A DNA stretch of 64,000 nt from Fibrobacter sp. UWB11 (GTDB lineage Bacteria > Fibrobacterota > Fibrobacteria > Fibrobacterales > Fibrobacteraceae): the NCBI RefSeq assembly GCF_900143015.1, contig NZ_FSRT01000001.1:868001-932000 (forward strand), written 5' to 3'. Below the pieces are notes generated by a model. That model worked only from the letters and a program-made list of their open reading frames with translations. It did no database searches and was not told the DNA's origin. Shown here piece after piece: positions 15,994 through 26,400 of the stretch. Each line of letters opens with the position of its first letter. Position 1 is the stretch's first letter. The position numbers were made by a program, and so were the translations under genes.

Positions 15994-17871
15994 ATGAGTG
16001 AAATCTCTCGTTTTCAATTTGTTGCCGAAGCTGGCGTTGGTTATGCCTACTACGCAAAAATTGAGTATAAAAATCCGGGTTCATCTAGTTGGAATAGAAC
16101 TGGATCCCAATGTTCTGTGTCGCTTGGTCTCACAAGAGATGTGAATCTCTACGACATCTCCGAAATAAAGGAAGGCGCTGAAGTTCGTTTTTTCATGGAT
16201 GTAAAGGCTAGCTCCAAAGACAGAACTGCTTCTGAGGTTTTTACATACAAGAAAAGTTCTGTGAATTATGCTAAATACAACGCAAAAGGAAACCTTATAA
16301 CAGGTCCTAAGATTCAATACAAAGGCTTGTTTACCTATCAAAATCCATTTGCTTCTCAAGTCGAAAATGACAAGGACTATAGCGGAGACATTTCATATCT
16401 TCAATTTATAGCTTTGTTTGGAATCGGATATGCATATCGTGTTCGACTTGAATACCGTAATATGACAGGAACGGCATCTAATGGACAACCAATTCGAGAG
16501 GTGATGTGGCATAGAACAAATTCTCTCGGAAACGTTTCTTTAGGTGTTACGAAGGATGTTCATCTTTGTGACCTTTCGGAAATTAAGGAAGGTGCTGTTG
16601 TTCGTTTTGTTATGGATATTATTGGTGGTGTAACTACAACTGCTAAGGAAGTTTTCGTTTACCATAAAAAGGCTAATTACTTCGCTCAATATAATGGCAA
16701 GGGGACTACTCTTAATCCGAAGATTGAGTTTAAGGGCCGATTAGAATGCATCAATCCAAACGATTTGGAAAAAATTAACAGTTTTAAAGGGGCAGCAACA
16801 GTTGGTGTTGGTTTTGCTTATCGATTGAAGGCGGAATACAGAAATCCAGTTGGAAGTTCATGGGATAGCGAATGGAAGACTACTAAGTCCTTTGGCAACG
16901 TAGCTCTCGGCCAAGTAAAGTTCTTGAAACTGGTGGATGCTACAGAAGTAAAGGAAGGTGCGCTAGTACGTTTTTGTCTAGATGTTGTTGCTGGCACGAC
17001 AAAATCTGCCAAGGAAATGTTTATCTATTCCAAGGAAGCTTCTTATATGGCTTCCTACGATGCGAAGGGTACAACTTTAAGTCCGACTATTATTTTCCGC
17101 GGTCTGCAAATCAGTCAATATCCAGAACTCAAAGATGATGCTCAGGCTTTCGCAATTCCTGTATCAGATAAGGTTTTGGGTCTTGATAAAATGGATCATA
17201 CCTATGTTGTTATGGGTGGCAGAGCCTTTGGTTGCTTTGGTCGTAGTGCCGACGGACGTGCTATTACACCGGTATCCAAGGGAAATAAGCAGGTTGCTGA
17301 AGAAACGGAAACATCTAGTTACAATGCAAACATGACTTACGGTGTTCACGGTGTTTGTCATCAGATGGCAAATCGAATTCTGTGGACTGCTCAGCTTCTT
17401 GTTGATGAAGCTCAGGCATTTAATGTTTCTGTAAGCTTGTTTGGTCCATATGGTAAGGGGCAGTGGAATATCGTAAAGCTTAAAAAATATAAGAGCAAGT
17501 TTTTTGAGACCATTTACGCGCTTTATCAGAAGGGGCTTTCAGAATCTCAATTCCGTGAGCAGTCTACAGAAGCCTTCTATAACATCTATTTGAAGGAAAA
17601 ATATGGTAAGATTCCTTCAAATATGTTGCCTTTGGCTATTAAGGCTCAGAGAAAAATTGAAAAAATTGATTCCAGCCTCACAGAAACTCAACGCCTCAAG
17701 TTGGTAAATGAAATTGCTGCGGATTTCCAAAACAGTTGCAAGCAGATTCTGACCAAGGTTGAGTGTAAGAAACTCTTGGGACAGGAATTAGAGGCAAAAC
17801 CGTTTGCTTTCAACAAGTCTGACTTGAAGGGTGTGAAGATGGCTAAGCCCGCCGTCAAAAAAACAAAGTAG
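15994..17871 (+). CDS. Three beta domains fused to a His/Cys domain of unknown activity
   Basis: A 625-residue sister of the preceding gene. Its first ~120 residues are nearly identical to those of the phospholipase protein, and two more beta domains follow (to ~375). The C-terminal domain differs: DHTYVVMGGRAFGCFGRS (His402) and TYGVHGVCHQMANRILW (Cys455 flanked by His452 and His456). A strand with His followed later by a helix starting with Cys is the order found in circularly permuted papain folds such as LRAT/NlpC relatives. I recall the GVCHQ.ANRIL motif from uncharacterised bacterial proteins, so it is a conserved domain. Residues ~490-600 are helical and the tail is Lys-rich. There is no signal peptide. 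Enzymatic activity is inferred only from the motif. Confidence 0.7.
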   Translation: MSEISRFQFVAEAGVGYAYYAKIEYKNPGSSSWNRTGSQCSVSLGLTRDVNLYDISEIKEGAEVRFFMDVKASSKDRTASEVFTYKKSSVNYAKYNAKGNLITGPKIQYKGLFTYQNPFASQVENDKDYSGDISYLQFIALFGIGYAYRVRLEYRNMTGTASNGQPIREVMWHRTNSLGNVSLGVTKDVHLCDLSEIKEGAVVRFVMDIIGGVTTTAKEVFVYHKKANYFAQYNGKGTTLNPKIEFKGRLECINPNDLEKINSFKGAATVGVGFAYRLKAEYRNPVGSSWDSEWKTTKSFGNVALGQVKFLKLVDATEVKEGALVRFCLDVVAGTTKSAKEMFIYSKEASYMASYDAKGTTLSPTIIFRGLQISQYPELKDDAQAFAIPVSDKVLGLDKMDHTYVVMGGRAFGCFGRSADGRAITPVSKGNKQVAEETETSSYNANMTYGVHGVCHQMANRILWTAQLLVDEAQAFNVSVSLFGPYGKGQWNIVKLKKYKSKFFETIYALYQKGLSESQFREQSTEAFYNIYLKEKYGKIPSNMLPLAIKAQRKIEKIDSSLTETQRLKLVNEIAADFQNSCKQILTKVECKKLLGQELEAKPFAFNKSDLKGVKMAKPAVKKTK

Positions 17872-17963
17872 TCGTGTTTACTTGAAATACTCCAAAATTC
17901 TAGCGAGACGGGCCCCGCAATAGCGGAGCCTGTTTAAAGGGAATTATTTATTTGTTGATACCG

Positions 17964-18002
17964 CATCCGCCATCGTGAAAACGGTGACGGATGTTTTTTT
18001 TG
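17964..18002 (+). terminator. Terminator of the plus-strand effector operon
   Basis: CATCCG-c-CA-t-CGT pairs with ACG-g-TG-a-CGGATG around GAAA, followed by eight T. Confidence 0.85.
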
Positions 18003-18099
18003 TGTGGAAACGTAACTTTTTAGTCTAGTTGGTAAAGATGTCATTTGCAAGATGGAATGAATTGCTAAAATTTGATTGCTTATAGCTATAATAATCAAA

Positions 18100-18129
18100 A
18101 CGACGGCTTCCAGAAACGGAAGCCGCCGT
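18100..18129 (-). terminator. Terminator of the minus-strand beta-domain genes
   Basis: ACG-a-CGGCTTCC and GGAAGCCG-c-CGT pair around AGAAAC. Read on the minus strand the stem is followed by TTTTGATTATT, which suits the two genes converging from the right. Confidence 0.75.
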
Positions 18130-18180
18130 ATTTGTTGGAAATTCAGACTGAATTAAGAATTTTTGCCGGATTCTAATAAT

Positions 18181-19386
18181 TTATTGTAAATTATATTCGC
18201 CTTCATAAATAATTTTTACGTTGCAGGAAGTACCGCCGGTCTTGTACTTTGTTACGCGATGTGATTCTGGATGGTATCTAAACACTGTTGATGATCTTGC
18301 GTTGTTTTTTGATCCGATACCACCTAATGCTTTAGTTTTTACCGTAACCCAATAACCTTTGGGAATGCCCGCTTTTTGTAGGTCGTAAACCTTATTCGGA
18401 TAATCCTTTTGATTATTGCATTTGTCGGTTCCTCTTCCAGCGTTGAAGTAATCAATTTTTTTATCAATCCAGTTATCTGATTCCTTTTCTTTGTATGAAA
18501 TAATAAAATCGGCTTGGTAGGGGCTGCCATTGTGAAACCACACATAACGAAGATGATTTGTAAAATCAGGTTCATCGCATTCATGATTTTCTTTACTGTC
18601 AGGCTCACTGAACTCAGCTGCTTTGGGATTGTTTATTTTTACTAAACAAGATGTTCCACTACATTTATATTGCGCAACTCGATTTGATTCGGGGTGATAT
18701 ACGAAAACAGCAGACGATCTTGCGTTATCTTTTGAACCAATACCGCCTTTTGCAGAAACTTTCACCGTAACTAAATATCCTGCAGGAATACCCGCTTTTT
18801 GCAGATCATAAACTTTATTTGGATAATCTTTTTGATTTGTACATTTATCGGTTCCTCTTCCAGCATTGAAGTAATCGATTTTTTTGTCAATCCAGTTATC
18901 TGATTCCTTTTCTTTGTATGAGATGATAAAATCAGCCGCGTAGACACCACTGTTATGAAAACCAACATAGCGTAAATGCTTATCAAAGAAATCTAATTCT
19001 TTGTTTTGAATGACTTCGGTTTCTTGCAAAGAGTCGATATCGGATACTTTTACAAGAGCGTGTGCTTTAGAAAATTTTGAATAGATGAAATTTAATATGA
19101 ACCGATATCTTTTTTTTATGGTTTTAAATTTCTTTGAATCTCCGGTTCTTTTTTTTGTTTTTACGGTTTTTTCAATACATACAGAGTATTCTTCTCCCTC
19201 TGCTAAATTCTTGAGAGTGTATGTTTTGGTTCCTTTACTTTTCACTTCAACGGCGTTTTTGCTTGATTGGGGTTGTATTGAAACAAATGATGTTGTATTA
19301 TTTATTAATTTGAATTTGTATATGTGAGTTTCTTTAAAATTGTATGTTTTTGTTATGACCTTTGTTGTTGAAATTTCTGTTGGCAT
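18181..19386 (-). CDS. Protein with two copies of the shared beta domain
   Basis: A 401-residue soluble protein. Residues 1-125 form a basic beta-rich domain not repeated elsewhere except loosely in the neighbouring minus-strand gene. Residues ~135-260 and ~275-400 are two near-identical copies of a beta domain: LRYV.FHN, then ADFIISYKEKESDNWIDKK, FNAGRGTDKC, KVYDLQKAGIP.GY.VTVK, ending in VF.YHPES.RV..YK..GTSC.VKI. The same C-terminal motif closes the giant DUF6603 protein on the opposite strand, and a more distant form is repeated in the phospholipase protein. There is no signal peptide or catalytic motif. It could be a binding, decoy or immunity-type partner of proteins carrying the same domain. 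Confidence 0.75.
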   Translation of the reverse strand: MPTEISTTKVITKTYNFKETHIYKFKLINNTTSFVSIQPQSSKNAVEVKSKGTKTYTLKNLAEGEEYSVCIEKTVKTKKRTGDSKKFKTIKKRYRFILNFIYSKFSKAHALVKVSDIDSLQETEVIQNKELDFFDKHLRYVGFHNSGVYAADFIISYKEKESDNWIDKKIDYFNAGRGTDKCTNQKDYPNKVYDLQKAGIPAGYLVTVKVSAKGGIGSKDNARSSAVFVYHPESNRVAQYKCSGTSCLVKINNPKAAEFSEPDSKENHECDEPDFTNHLRYVWFHNGSPYQADFIISYKEKESDNWIDKKIDYFNAGRGTDKCNNQKDYPNKVYDLQKAGIPKGYWVTVKTKALGGIGSKNNARSSTVFRYHPESHRVTKYKTGGTSCNVKIIYEGEYNLQ

Positions 19387-19468
19387 TTTTTCTCCTTGTG
19401 AAAAATATAACGTAAACTATAAGCTTGCTTGTTATGAAAATAATTCCGGCGTAATTAAAAGAAGTTTA

Positions 19469-20236
19469 TTACAAATTGTATTCTCCCTTATAGTAGATTT
19501 TTACGTTGCAGGAAGTACCGCCGGCCTCGTACTTTGCTACACGACGTGACTCTGGATGATACCTAAATACTGTTGATGATCTTGCGTTATCATTTGAACC
19601 TATACCGCCTTTTGCAGAAACTTTCACCGTAACCCAATAACCTTTGGGAATGCCCGCTTTTTGTAGGTCATAAACCTTATTCGGATAATCCTTTTGATTG
19701 CTGCATTTGTCGGTTCCTCTTCCAGCGTTGAAGTAATCAATTTTTTTATCAGTCCAGCTATCAGATTCCTTTCTTTTGTATGAAATAATAAAATTGGCTT
19801 GGTAGGGTGCTCCGTTGTGAAACCATAAATAACGAAGGTTATTTGAATATAGGTCTGTATCTTGATACTGTATTTCAGGATTATTTTGATTGGTTTTTAT
19901 ACGGACTTCTGCATCAGAAAACTTCGAATAGCAAAAAGAGTAAGATTTTGCAAAATAAGAGGTCTTTGTTAATTCTCCAGGGAAAATTTCTGATATAGTT
20001 ATTACGAAAGATTGATTTTCATAGACATTAAAATAATCAGTTATTGCAAAAGAGAACTTTTCTCCTGGAAGAAGTCCAAGTCCCTTGTATTCTTTTTCTT
20101 TAATAAATCCATGATGATGAAGCCCATTCGAGGGTAAACTGCAATCAACGGAGATTAGTACATTTGTGTTGTTTTCTATTTCAATACGTTTAACATGAGG
20201 CTCCGAGTATGCACAAGCAAAAGTGTTAGGTGTCAT
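19469..20236 (-). CDS. Protein with one copy of the shared beta domain
   Basis: A 255-residue soluble protein in the same orientation and probably the same transcript as the two-copy relative 82 bases downstream. Residues ~1-125 are a beta-rich domain of the same general design as the start of that protein (strands ending in ...SYSFCYSKFSDAEVRIK, compare FILNFIYSKFSKAHALVK). Residues ~140-254 are one copy of the beta domain, differing at only a few positions from the second copy next door. That points to recent duplication or gene conversion. There is no signal peptide. It is divergent from the DUF6603 operon and shares its promoter region, so the two may be co-regulated. Confidence 0.75.
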   Translation of the reverse strand: MTPNTFACAYSEPHVKRIEIENNTNVLISVDCSLPSNGLHHHGFIKEKEYKGLGLLPGEKFSFAITDYFNVYENQSFVITISEIFPGELTKTSYFAKSYSFCYSKFSDAEVRIKTNQNNPEIQYQDTDLYSNNLRYLWFHNGAPYQANFIISYKRKESDSWTDKKIDYFNAGRGTDKCSNQKDYPNKVYDLQKAGIPKGYWVTVKVSAKGGIGSNDNARSSTVFRYHPESRRVAKYEAGGTSCNVKIYYKGEYNL

Positions 20237-20473
20237 TTCTAAGTTCCTTCTACAATAAAGAATATATTCGCATTTAAGATAACGATGTTGTGAGAAAAAA
20301 GAAATTTGTAAAAAATAATTTGTATAGTTGTAAGTTGTTGTAACAGAATGCTTTTGAATGAACGTGAATATAATTTTACATTATTCTAATGTTATTTTTT
20401 TATTCTAATATTGAATTTGAAAACGTATAAAATATTGCAAATAAAGATTGTTCAAAAAAATGGAAGGTTAACA
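20237..20473. other. Divergent promoter region of the DUF6603 operon and beta-domain genes
   Basis: AT-rich, with no gene. It must drive an 18.5 kb operon to the right and the two minus-strand genes to the left. GGAAGG at 20462 is the ribosome site for the GTG start at 20474. No terminator is seen in it. Confidence 0.6.
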
Positions 20474-23400
20474 GTGAGTGAACCATCAAGTGTAGCTATG
20501 GATATTCTTGTCAAGTTGGGTCAAGTCTTTACTCGTATTGGAGACGCCGCTTTCAAGGATTTTACGGAATTCTGTCTTGGAAAAGATGCTACTTGGGATG
20601 ACTTCAAGAAGCAGTTAGATGATAAAGGGATTGACGCCTTCGAAAAATTTGTCAACCAAATTTTCCAAAATATTGGCTACGATATATCCAACTGTACCTC
20701 TAGCGAACTGTATAAACAAATTGAATCCCTCATAACCAAGTCAATGGAACTGGGAAACTATATAAAAGACCTTGTTGATAATGGTGACGTAAAATCCATT
20801 ATTGGCGGTCTTGTTGTCAGTGCGGACGATAAGAGCGACTCTAACGACATTGTATCGCTAGATGATTACTTAAAGAAGATGGAGTGTTCCTCCTATTTGC
20901 AAAAGATTGGATTGCCTGAAAATACTGGTGTTAAAATTGGCGGTCCGATTAAAGAGCTACTTGATATCGTTATGGGTATCGTAGAGGCAATCAAGGAAAT
21001 AGCAGATTTTGAGTGGAATAAACTTGCTGATGATTGTAACGAGTTTGGCGAATTCTTAAAGAACAAATATTATAACGAGGATTTTGGTCGTCGTATTTTA
21101 GATTATATCCTCATCTTATTGTTGAAGAATGCAAGGGATGTCTTTGCAGATGATGTGAAGTATTTGATTAAAAAGCATAGTGATATGCTTAGAGGCTTTA
21201 TTGCCGATAAATTTGGCGATGACACAGCCAATAGTGTGATGGATGAAATTGATGGATATATAAATTCCATCACGATTATTGAAGATACTATAAAAGATCT
21301 TGAAAAAGATTCTGCAGATAGAGCTGAAAAGGCAAAGAATAAAGAGGCTGAATCTAGCAAGGCTGCTGTGGCTAAAAGGGCTTTGAGAAAGGCGGCTAAG
21401 AGCGCTCCTGTTTTGGAAAACTCTGCATCCGATACGGCTGAAGAAGTAAGTCCGAATTCGGATGAATCGACTTCATCGGAGGAATCTGCCAAAGAGCCAT
21501 CTGTACAGTTGCAATCAGCTCTTAATGTTTGCAAGGATAAGTTGAATACGCTTCTTGAAAAGTATGTGCCATCTTATAACATGGTGGCCAAAATATTCGA
21601 TAGAACGTATGCCATTCTCAACCTTTGTGGAATTATCACCGAAGAAACCGTCAATTTGATAGAAGTTGACGAGGTGAAGGACGCTAACAGCGCAATCAAA
21701 GATAAGGTATCTGTTGACTTAATCGATCTGGCTTCGGATAAAGTCGGTACTTCAATCCAAATTCCGGTATTCCACTGGGATCGTTTGGAAAAAATGTTCA
21801 CGGCTCCAAAGGATTATCTTAAGGAAGCTTTCCCATTAGATAGTACCGAGGATGTCGAAAAATTAGCGGCTAAGATTGCAACGGTAATTCGCTCATTTGA
21901 CAGTGATTTCCCTGAATTCAAGAATATTAAACAGTTTGTATTAGATCTCATCAATAGAATTGATGCTCGTCTTGAGGGCAAAATTGATGAATTAAAGAAT
22001 GAAATAAAGGAAAAGCTTACAAAATTTAAGGAATTCCTTGTTGAACTTGTTAAAATTCTTGAACGATATGCTTATGAAGTTAAAAATGCGTTAGAAATTG
22101 CTTTTAATAATTTTAAGAATGGGAGAGATTCTCTTATTTCCGAATTGGAGACTAATGCAAAAAAACTAATTGAAAAGGCCAAAATATTCAAATTTAGTGA
22201 TCAAGTCCCATCAAAGTATGCAGATGGTGTTTCTGTTCTTGAATCAATTTTCCTTGATACGTTCAAAGATGCTGCAGAAACTGCCGTTCTCAAGAAATAT
22301 TCCGGAGTCAGCGTAGAAGAAGCTCTTCATGCTGATTTTAATGCGTTGACAGCTCCATTTGGTGCTTGTAAGGGAAATCTTGAAAAACTAGCCGAAAAGA
22401 TTCGGGATGATTTCAAAGAAACTTTCAATGGCGAAAAATGGAAGACCCTTTTTGGAGAATTGGTCAGCGATCTTGAAAAAGAATTCAACAAGCAGACAAA
22501 GGATGTTCCCAAGACCCTTGATGAACTTAAAAAATTTGCATGCGAATCTTTAGTTGATATAGTAAATAATGAAGGTATAAAAAATCCTCTTTCCAATTTT
22601 GATCCTTCGGCATATTTCAAAATTATCGGTGATTATTTCTCTGAGAAATTTAAAGACGCTATCAAACTTGACCCAGAAACATATATTGCTGATTTTAAGA
22701 AATATGTTAGGGAATTCTTTAACGGATTCTTTGAAGGACTCAAGAAAAATATTGAAGGGATTTCTGAACTTGGTGATGATATCCAAATTCTGGCAACAGA
22801 TATTTGGACTGCCTGGTTGGAAAATATCAAGCAAAAGATATACGAACTTATTGTTCGTCCTTACATTCAACAAGCAAAGAAGGCTGTCAAGAATTGGGGC
22901 AAGAGTGTTATTACTACGGCGATTAACGATGCTAAGAAAACAAATGCCCTTGTTTTGGATTCAGCGACTAAGAATGGCTATAAGGAATTCTTTAAGTCTG
23001 AGGACAACGAAGCAAAATCTGAGGCTGCTGCTGCAAATTCGAATTCTGCAAATCAGATCGCTGACGTTGTTGCCGAATCTGCAACATTTGCTTTGGATTT
23101 GCTGGATTTGATTGAAGAGGCTAAAGATATCGACTCTTGGACCGATGGAATCAAATTTGCGGTCAACCTCTATAAGGCGATTCCGCACTCCGTCAAAAAA
23201 TATGTTACCGAGCTTATCGATTTGCCAAATATCGATTTCTCGAACATTCATTTGCCTGAATATACTCTTGATACCGAAAATAAATTCTTTGCTGTTACCT
23301 TATGGCAATACAATTATGATGATAAGGGGAGAGTCAAGCAAAATGCAGATGTGTCGATTCGCCTAGCCTTCTTTGTAAGCGAAGATAAGAATGGTGTTGA

Positions 23401-26400
23401 GGGTTTGTATATTTGCCCAATTTTGAAGGGAAAGTACGATGCCGCTTTCAATATCGGCAAAAACCACCACATGAAAATAGGAGTTTCTGCTAGTGTTGGC
23501 CGGGATTCCGACGCTCTTGATGAAAAGGATGAAGAACGTCAATGCAACCTTGCTAATGGCAATATAGGATTCTTTATTCACAAACCTTCGGGAAAAAGAG
23601 GAATCGAGATAACTCCTGTTGGCGATAAGTCTGCATTGGAGGCTTATCTTGAGTTATGGTTCAAACGAGGAGCTGTTGATGAAGATCATCCTAATCCTGC
23701 AGAACTTATTAAATCTAAAGTAGTCGATTTGACGATTGGTAATTATCCTCAGAAGATTTTTGCCGGGTATAAGAACGGAGCCTTTGATGTTGGATTTGTA
23801 AGCCGTCTAGAAGACTTGCAGCTTATGTTAAAGTTGAAGGAACTTAATGGTTTCTTTGATGCGGTCCTTAGTGACAATGTCAAAATAACATTGGATAAAC
23901 TTGCTGTGGGGTATAGCCTTCAAGATGGTTTAAAAATAGAAGAAGGATTGCATGTCAAAATCCCGTTTAACAGCAATATTGATTTAAAGGTTGTCAAGTT
24001 CAAAAATCTTTCTTTGGATTTAGGTCTTGAAGATGGTGATTTTGAAGCCAACTTGCTTACAACCTTTGTGGCCGATTTGAAGTGCGTCGCATTTACATTT
24101 ACGGACCTTGGTTTTGGTATTAAATGTAACCTCTTTACTACGGATGGAAAGGCGGGAACTCTTAAGCTTAATCCTAGTATTAAGTATCCGACTGGTATCG
24201 GGATCAATATTGATGCTAGCGCTGTTAAAGGAGGGGGCTTAATCCAATGGGATGAGAAAAAGCAACGTTTTGCAGGGGCTCTCGAATTAGATGTCCTTGA
24301 AAAGTTTGGCGTCAACGCCATGCTTATCTTTACAACAGGTAAGGGAACGGATCCTTTCTCGTTTATGGGGGCTATTAGCGTTAAATTCAACCCAGGAATT
24401 CAGGTTGGCATGGGCTTTTCTATCACTGCGGTAGGGGGGTCTCTGGGATTGAACAGAGCGCTTGATGTTGATAATTTGCGCAATGCGGTTTATGATGGAA
24501 GTTTATCTTCGGTCCTGTTTGTTAAAGATGTCATGAAGGATTTCGACAAGGTCCTTGCAAATGTTGACAAATATTACCCTATTACCGAAGAACAGATGTA
24601 TTTTGGCTTGTTGGCTCAAATTACATGGGGAACAATTCTTTCTGCTGATTTCGGCTTGTTTATTCAAGCTCCAAGCCCTGTAACTGTTATTGTTGCCGGC
24701 CTTATAAAAGTTCGCCTTGCAGATTCTGCAGAAAAATTGCTTGCTATAAACGCGAATTTCTTGGGTGGTATTCAGTTTGATAAAGGGATTTTCTTTGATG
24801 CCTCATTGTTCGATTCTAAAATCGTCGGTATTAGTATTTATGGCGACATGGCCTTACGAATTTACTGGGGCGGAGCAACCAAGGGATTCATTCTTTCTAT
24901 TGGCGGCTTCCATCCTCAGTATAAACCGGAATCGGGCTTTAATTTAGTGGATATGAAGCGTGTTGGCATGAAGTTGGACTTTGGTCCTGTCAACATGTCC
25001 CTCGAGGCCTACTTTGCTATAACGTCTAATACGGTGCAGTTTGGTTCTGCCTTCAATATGAAGATTGGGTGGGACAACTTTGGATTGACTGGCCACGCAA
25101 TATTTAATATTTTGTTCCAATTCAATCCATTCTATTTTATGGCCGATCTGTCTATCGGTATCGCAGTGAAGTTGTTTTCGGCAACACTTTGCAGTATATC
25201 GCTTGACTTCGATCTTTCTGGACCGGCAAAGTGGCATGCAAAGGGCGAAGCAAAAATCTGTGTATTGCTCTTTGATGTTAAAGTTCACTTTGATTGTACT
25301 TGGGGTAAGGACCAAAATACTATCGAGCTTGCTCCAATCGACGTATTCCCAATCTTTGAAAAAGAGTATCTTGAAAAAAATAATTGGAAAATCATATCGA
25401 CTGATTTGACAGACAATTTAGTGACTTTGATTCCTTGTGAGATGGGAGCTCTTGTTGCTCAGCCAAATGATGTGATTTCGTTCAGCCAGTCTAAAGTTCC
25501 TCTTGGGAAATGGATGGACTGTTATGGTGAAAATCGTGTCAATGACTGCACGAAAATAGATCTTGTAGAAATCCAAATTGATTCGGATAAAATTATATTC
25601 CATTCAGATGAATCAAGATGCGTTTTTGAAAATGATTCGTTTGCACCAAGTCTTACTCATAAGATGACTGATGATGAAAAACTTGATGCCGAGTCTTATC
25701 GCAACGAAATAAGTGGCTTCAGATTAAGCGCTGACTTTGGTTATGACGATAGTAAAATAAAAAAACGAGATGTAGCTGAAGGTGAATTCATTGATGCGTC
25801 TTTTGATTCTAAGGAAAAAGAAGATAAGAAAAATGTAGATTCTTATATTGAATTGTGGGGTAACTATTCGAAAGCCTCTGAATCAGCCGGGAAACAAACT
25901 CTGGTAAAAAAGACGATTGCTACAAAATCCCTTAAGCCAAAGGCTGAATCTGCAGAAGTTCTTAGTGGTTTGAAACGTCGTAGCAGAAAACCGGCTATTG
26001 GGAATGCGGATTGCTTTAATATTGCAAATCGAATGACTGTCGCGCAGAATTCTGAGCAAAAACAAAAGAAATTGATGTCAAGAAGCTCTCTCAGAAGGTC
26101 TGCTACAGGTCTCAAGCGATATGTTAAACAAATTGATGAACTTATTGCCGCTAATGCTTTGACAATTCCTGAGAATGTTTCTAACAATATAACCTCTACA
26201 GGAAATGCAAATGAAAATAATTCAATAGAATTTAATCCTGTTCAATATAAATATGTTGTTGATAGTATTGTGTTGAATGCTCCGAAACTTAGTATTGATG
26301 AAAAGCTTAATTTTGATTATACCGTCAAGAATGGAGCTGCTACAGTTGAATGGGTTACATACGTTCGTTTAAGTGATAATAAGTATTTTATCAATAATCA

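Larger units (their letters stand above)
17872..18180. other. Convergent intergenic region with two terminators
   Basis: This separates the plus-strand effector genes from the minus-strand beta-domain genes. Besides the two terminators (listed separately), a GGCCCCGCAATAGCGGAGCC hairpin lies near 17912-17931. GTCATTTGCAAGATGG at 18040 echoes part of the upstream box of the PLAT-propeller genes. No gene is visible. Confidence 0.65.
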
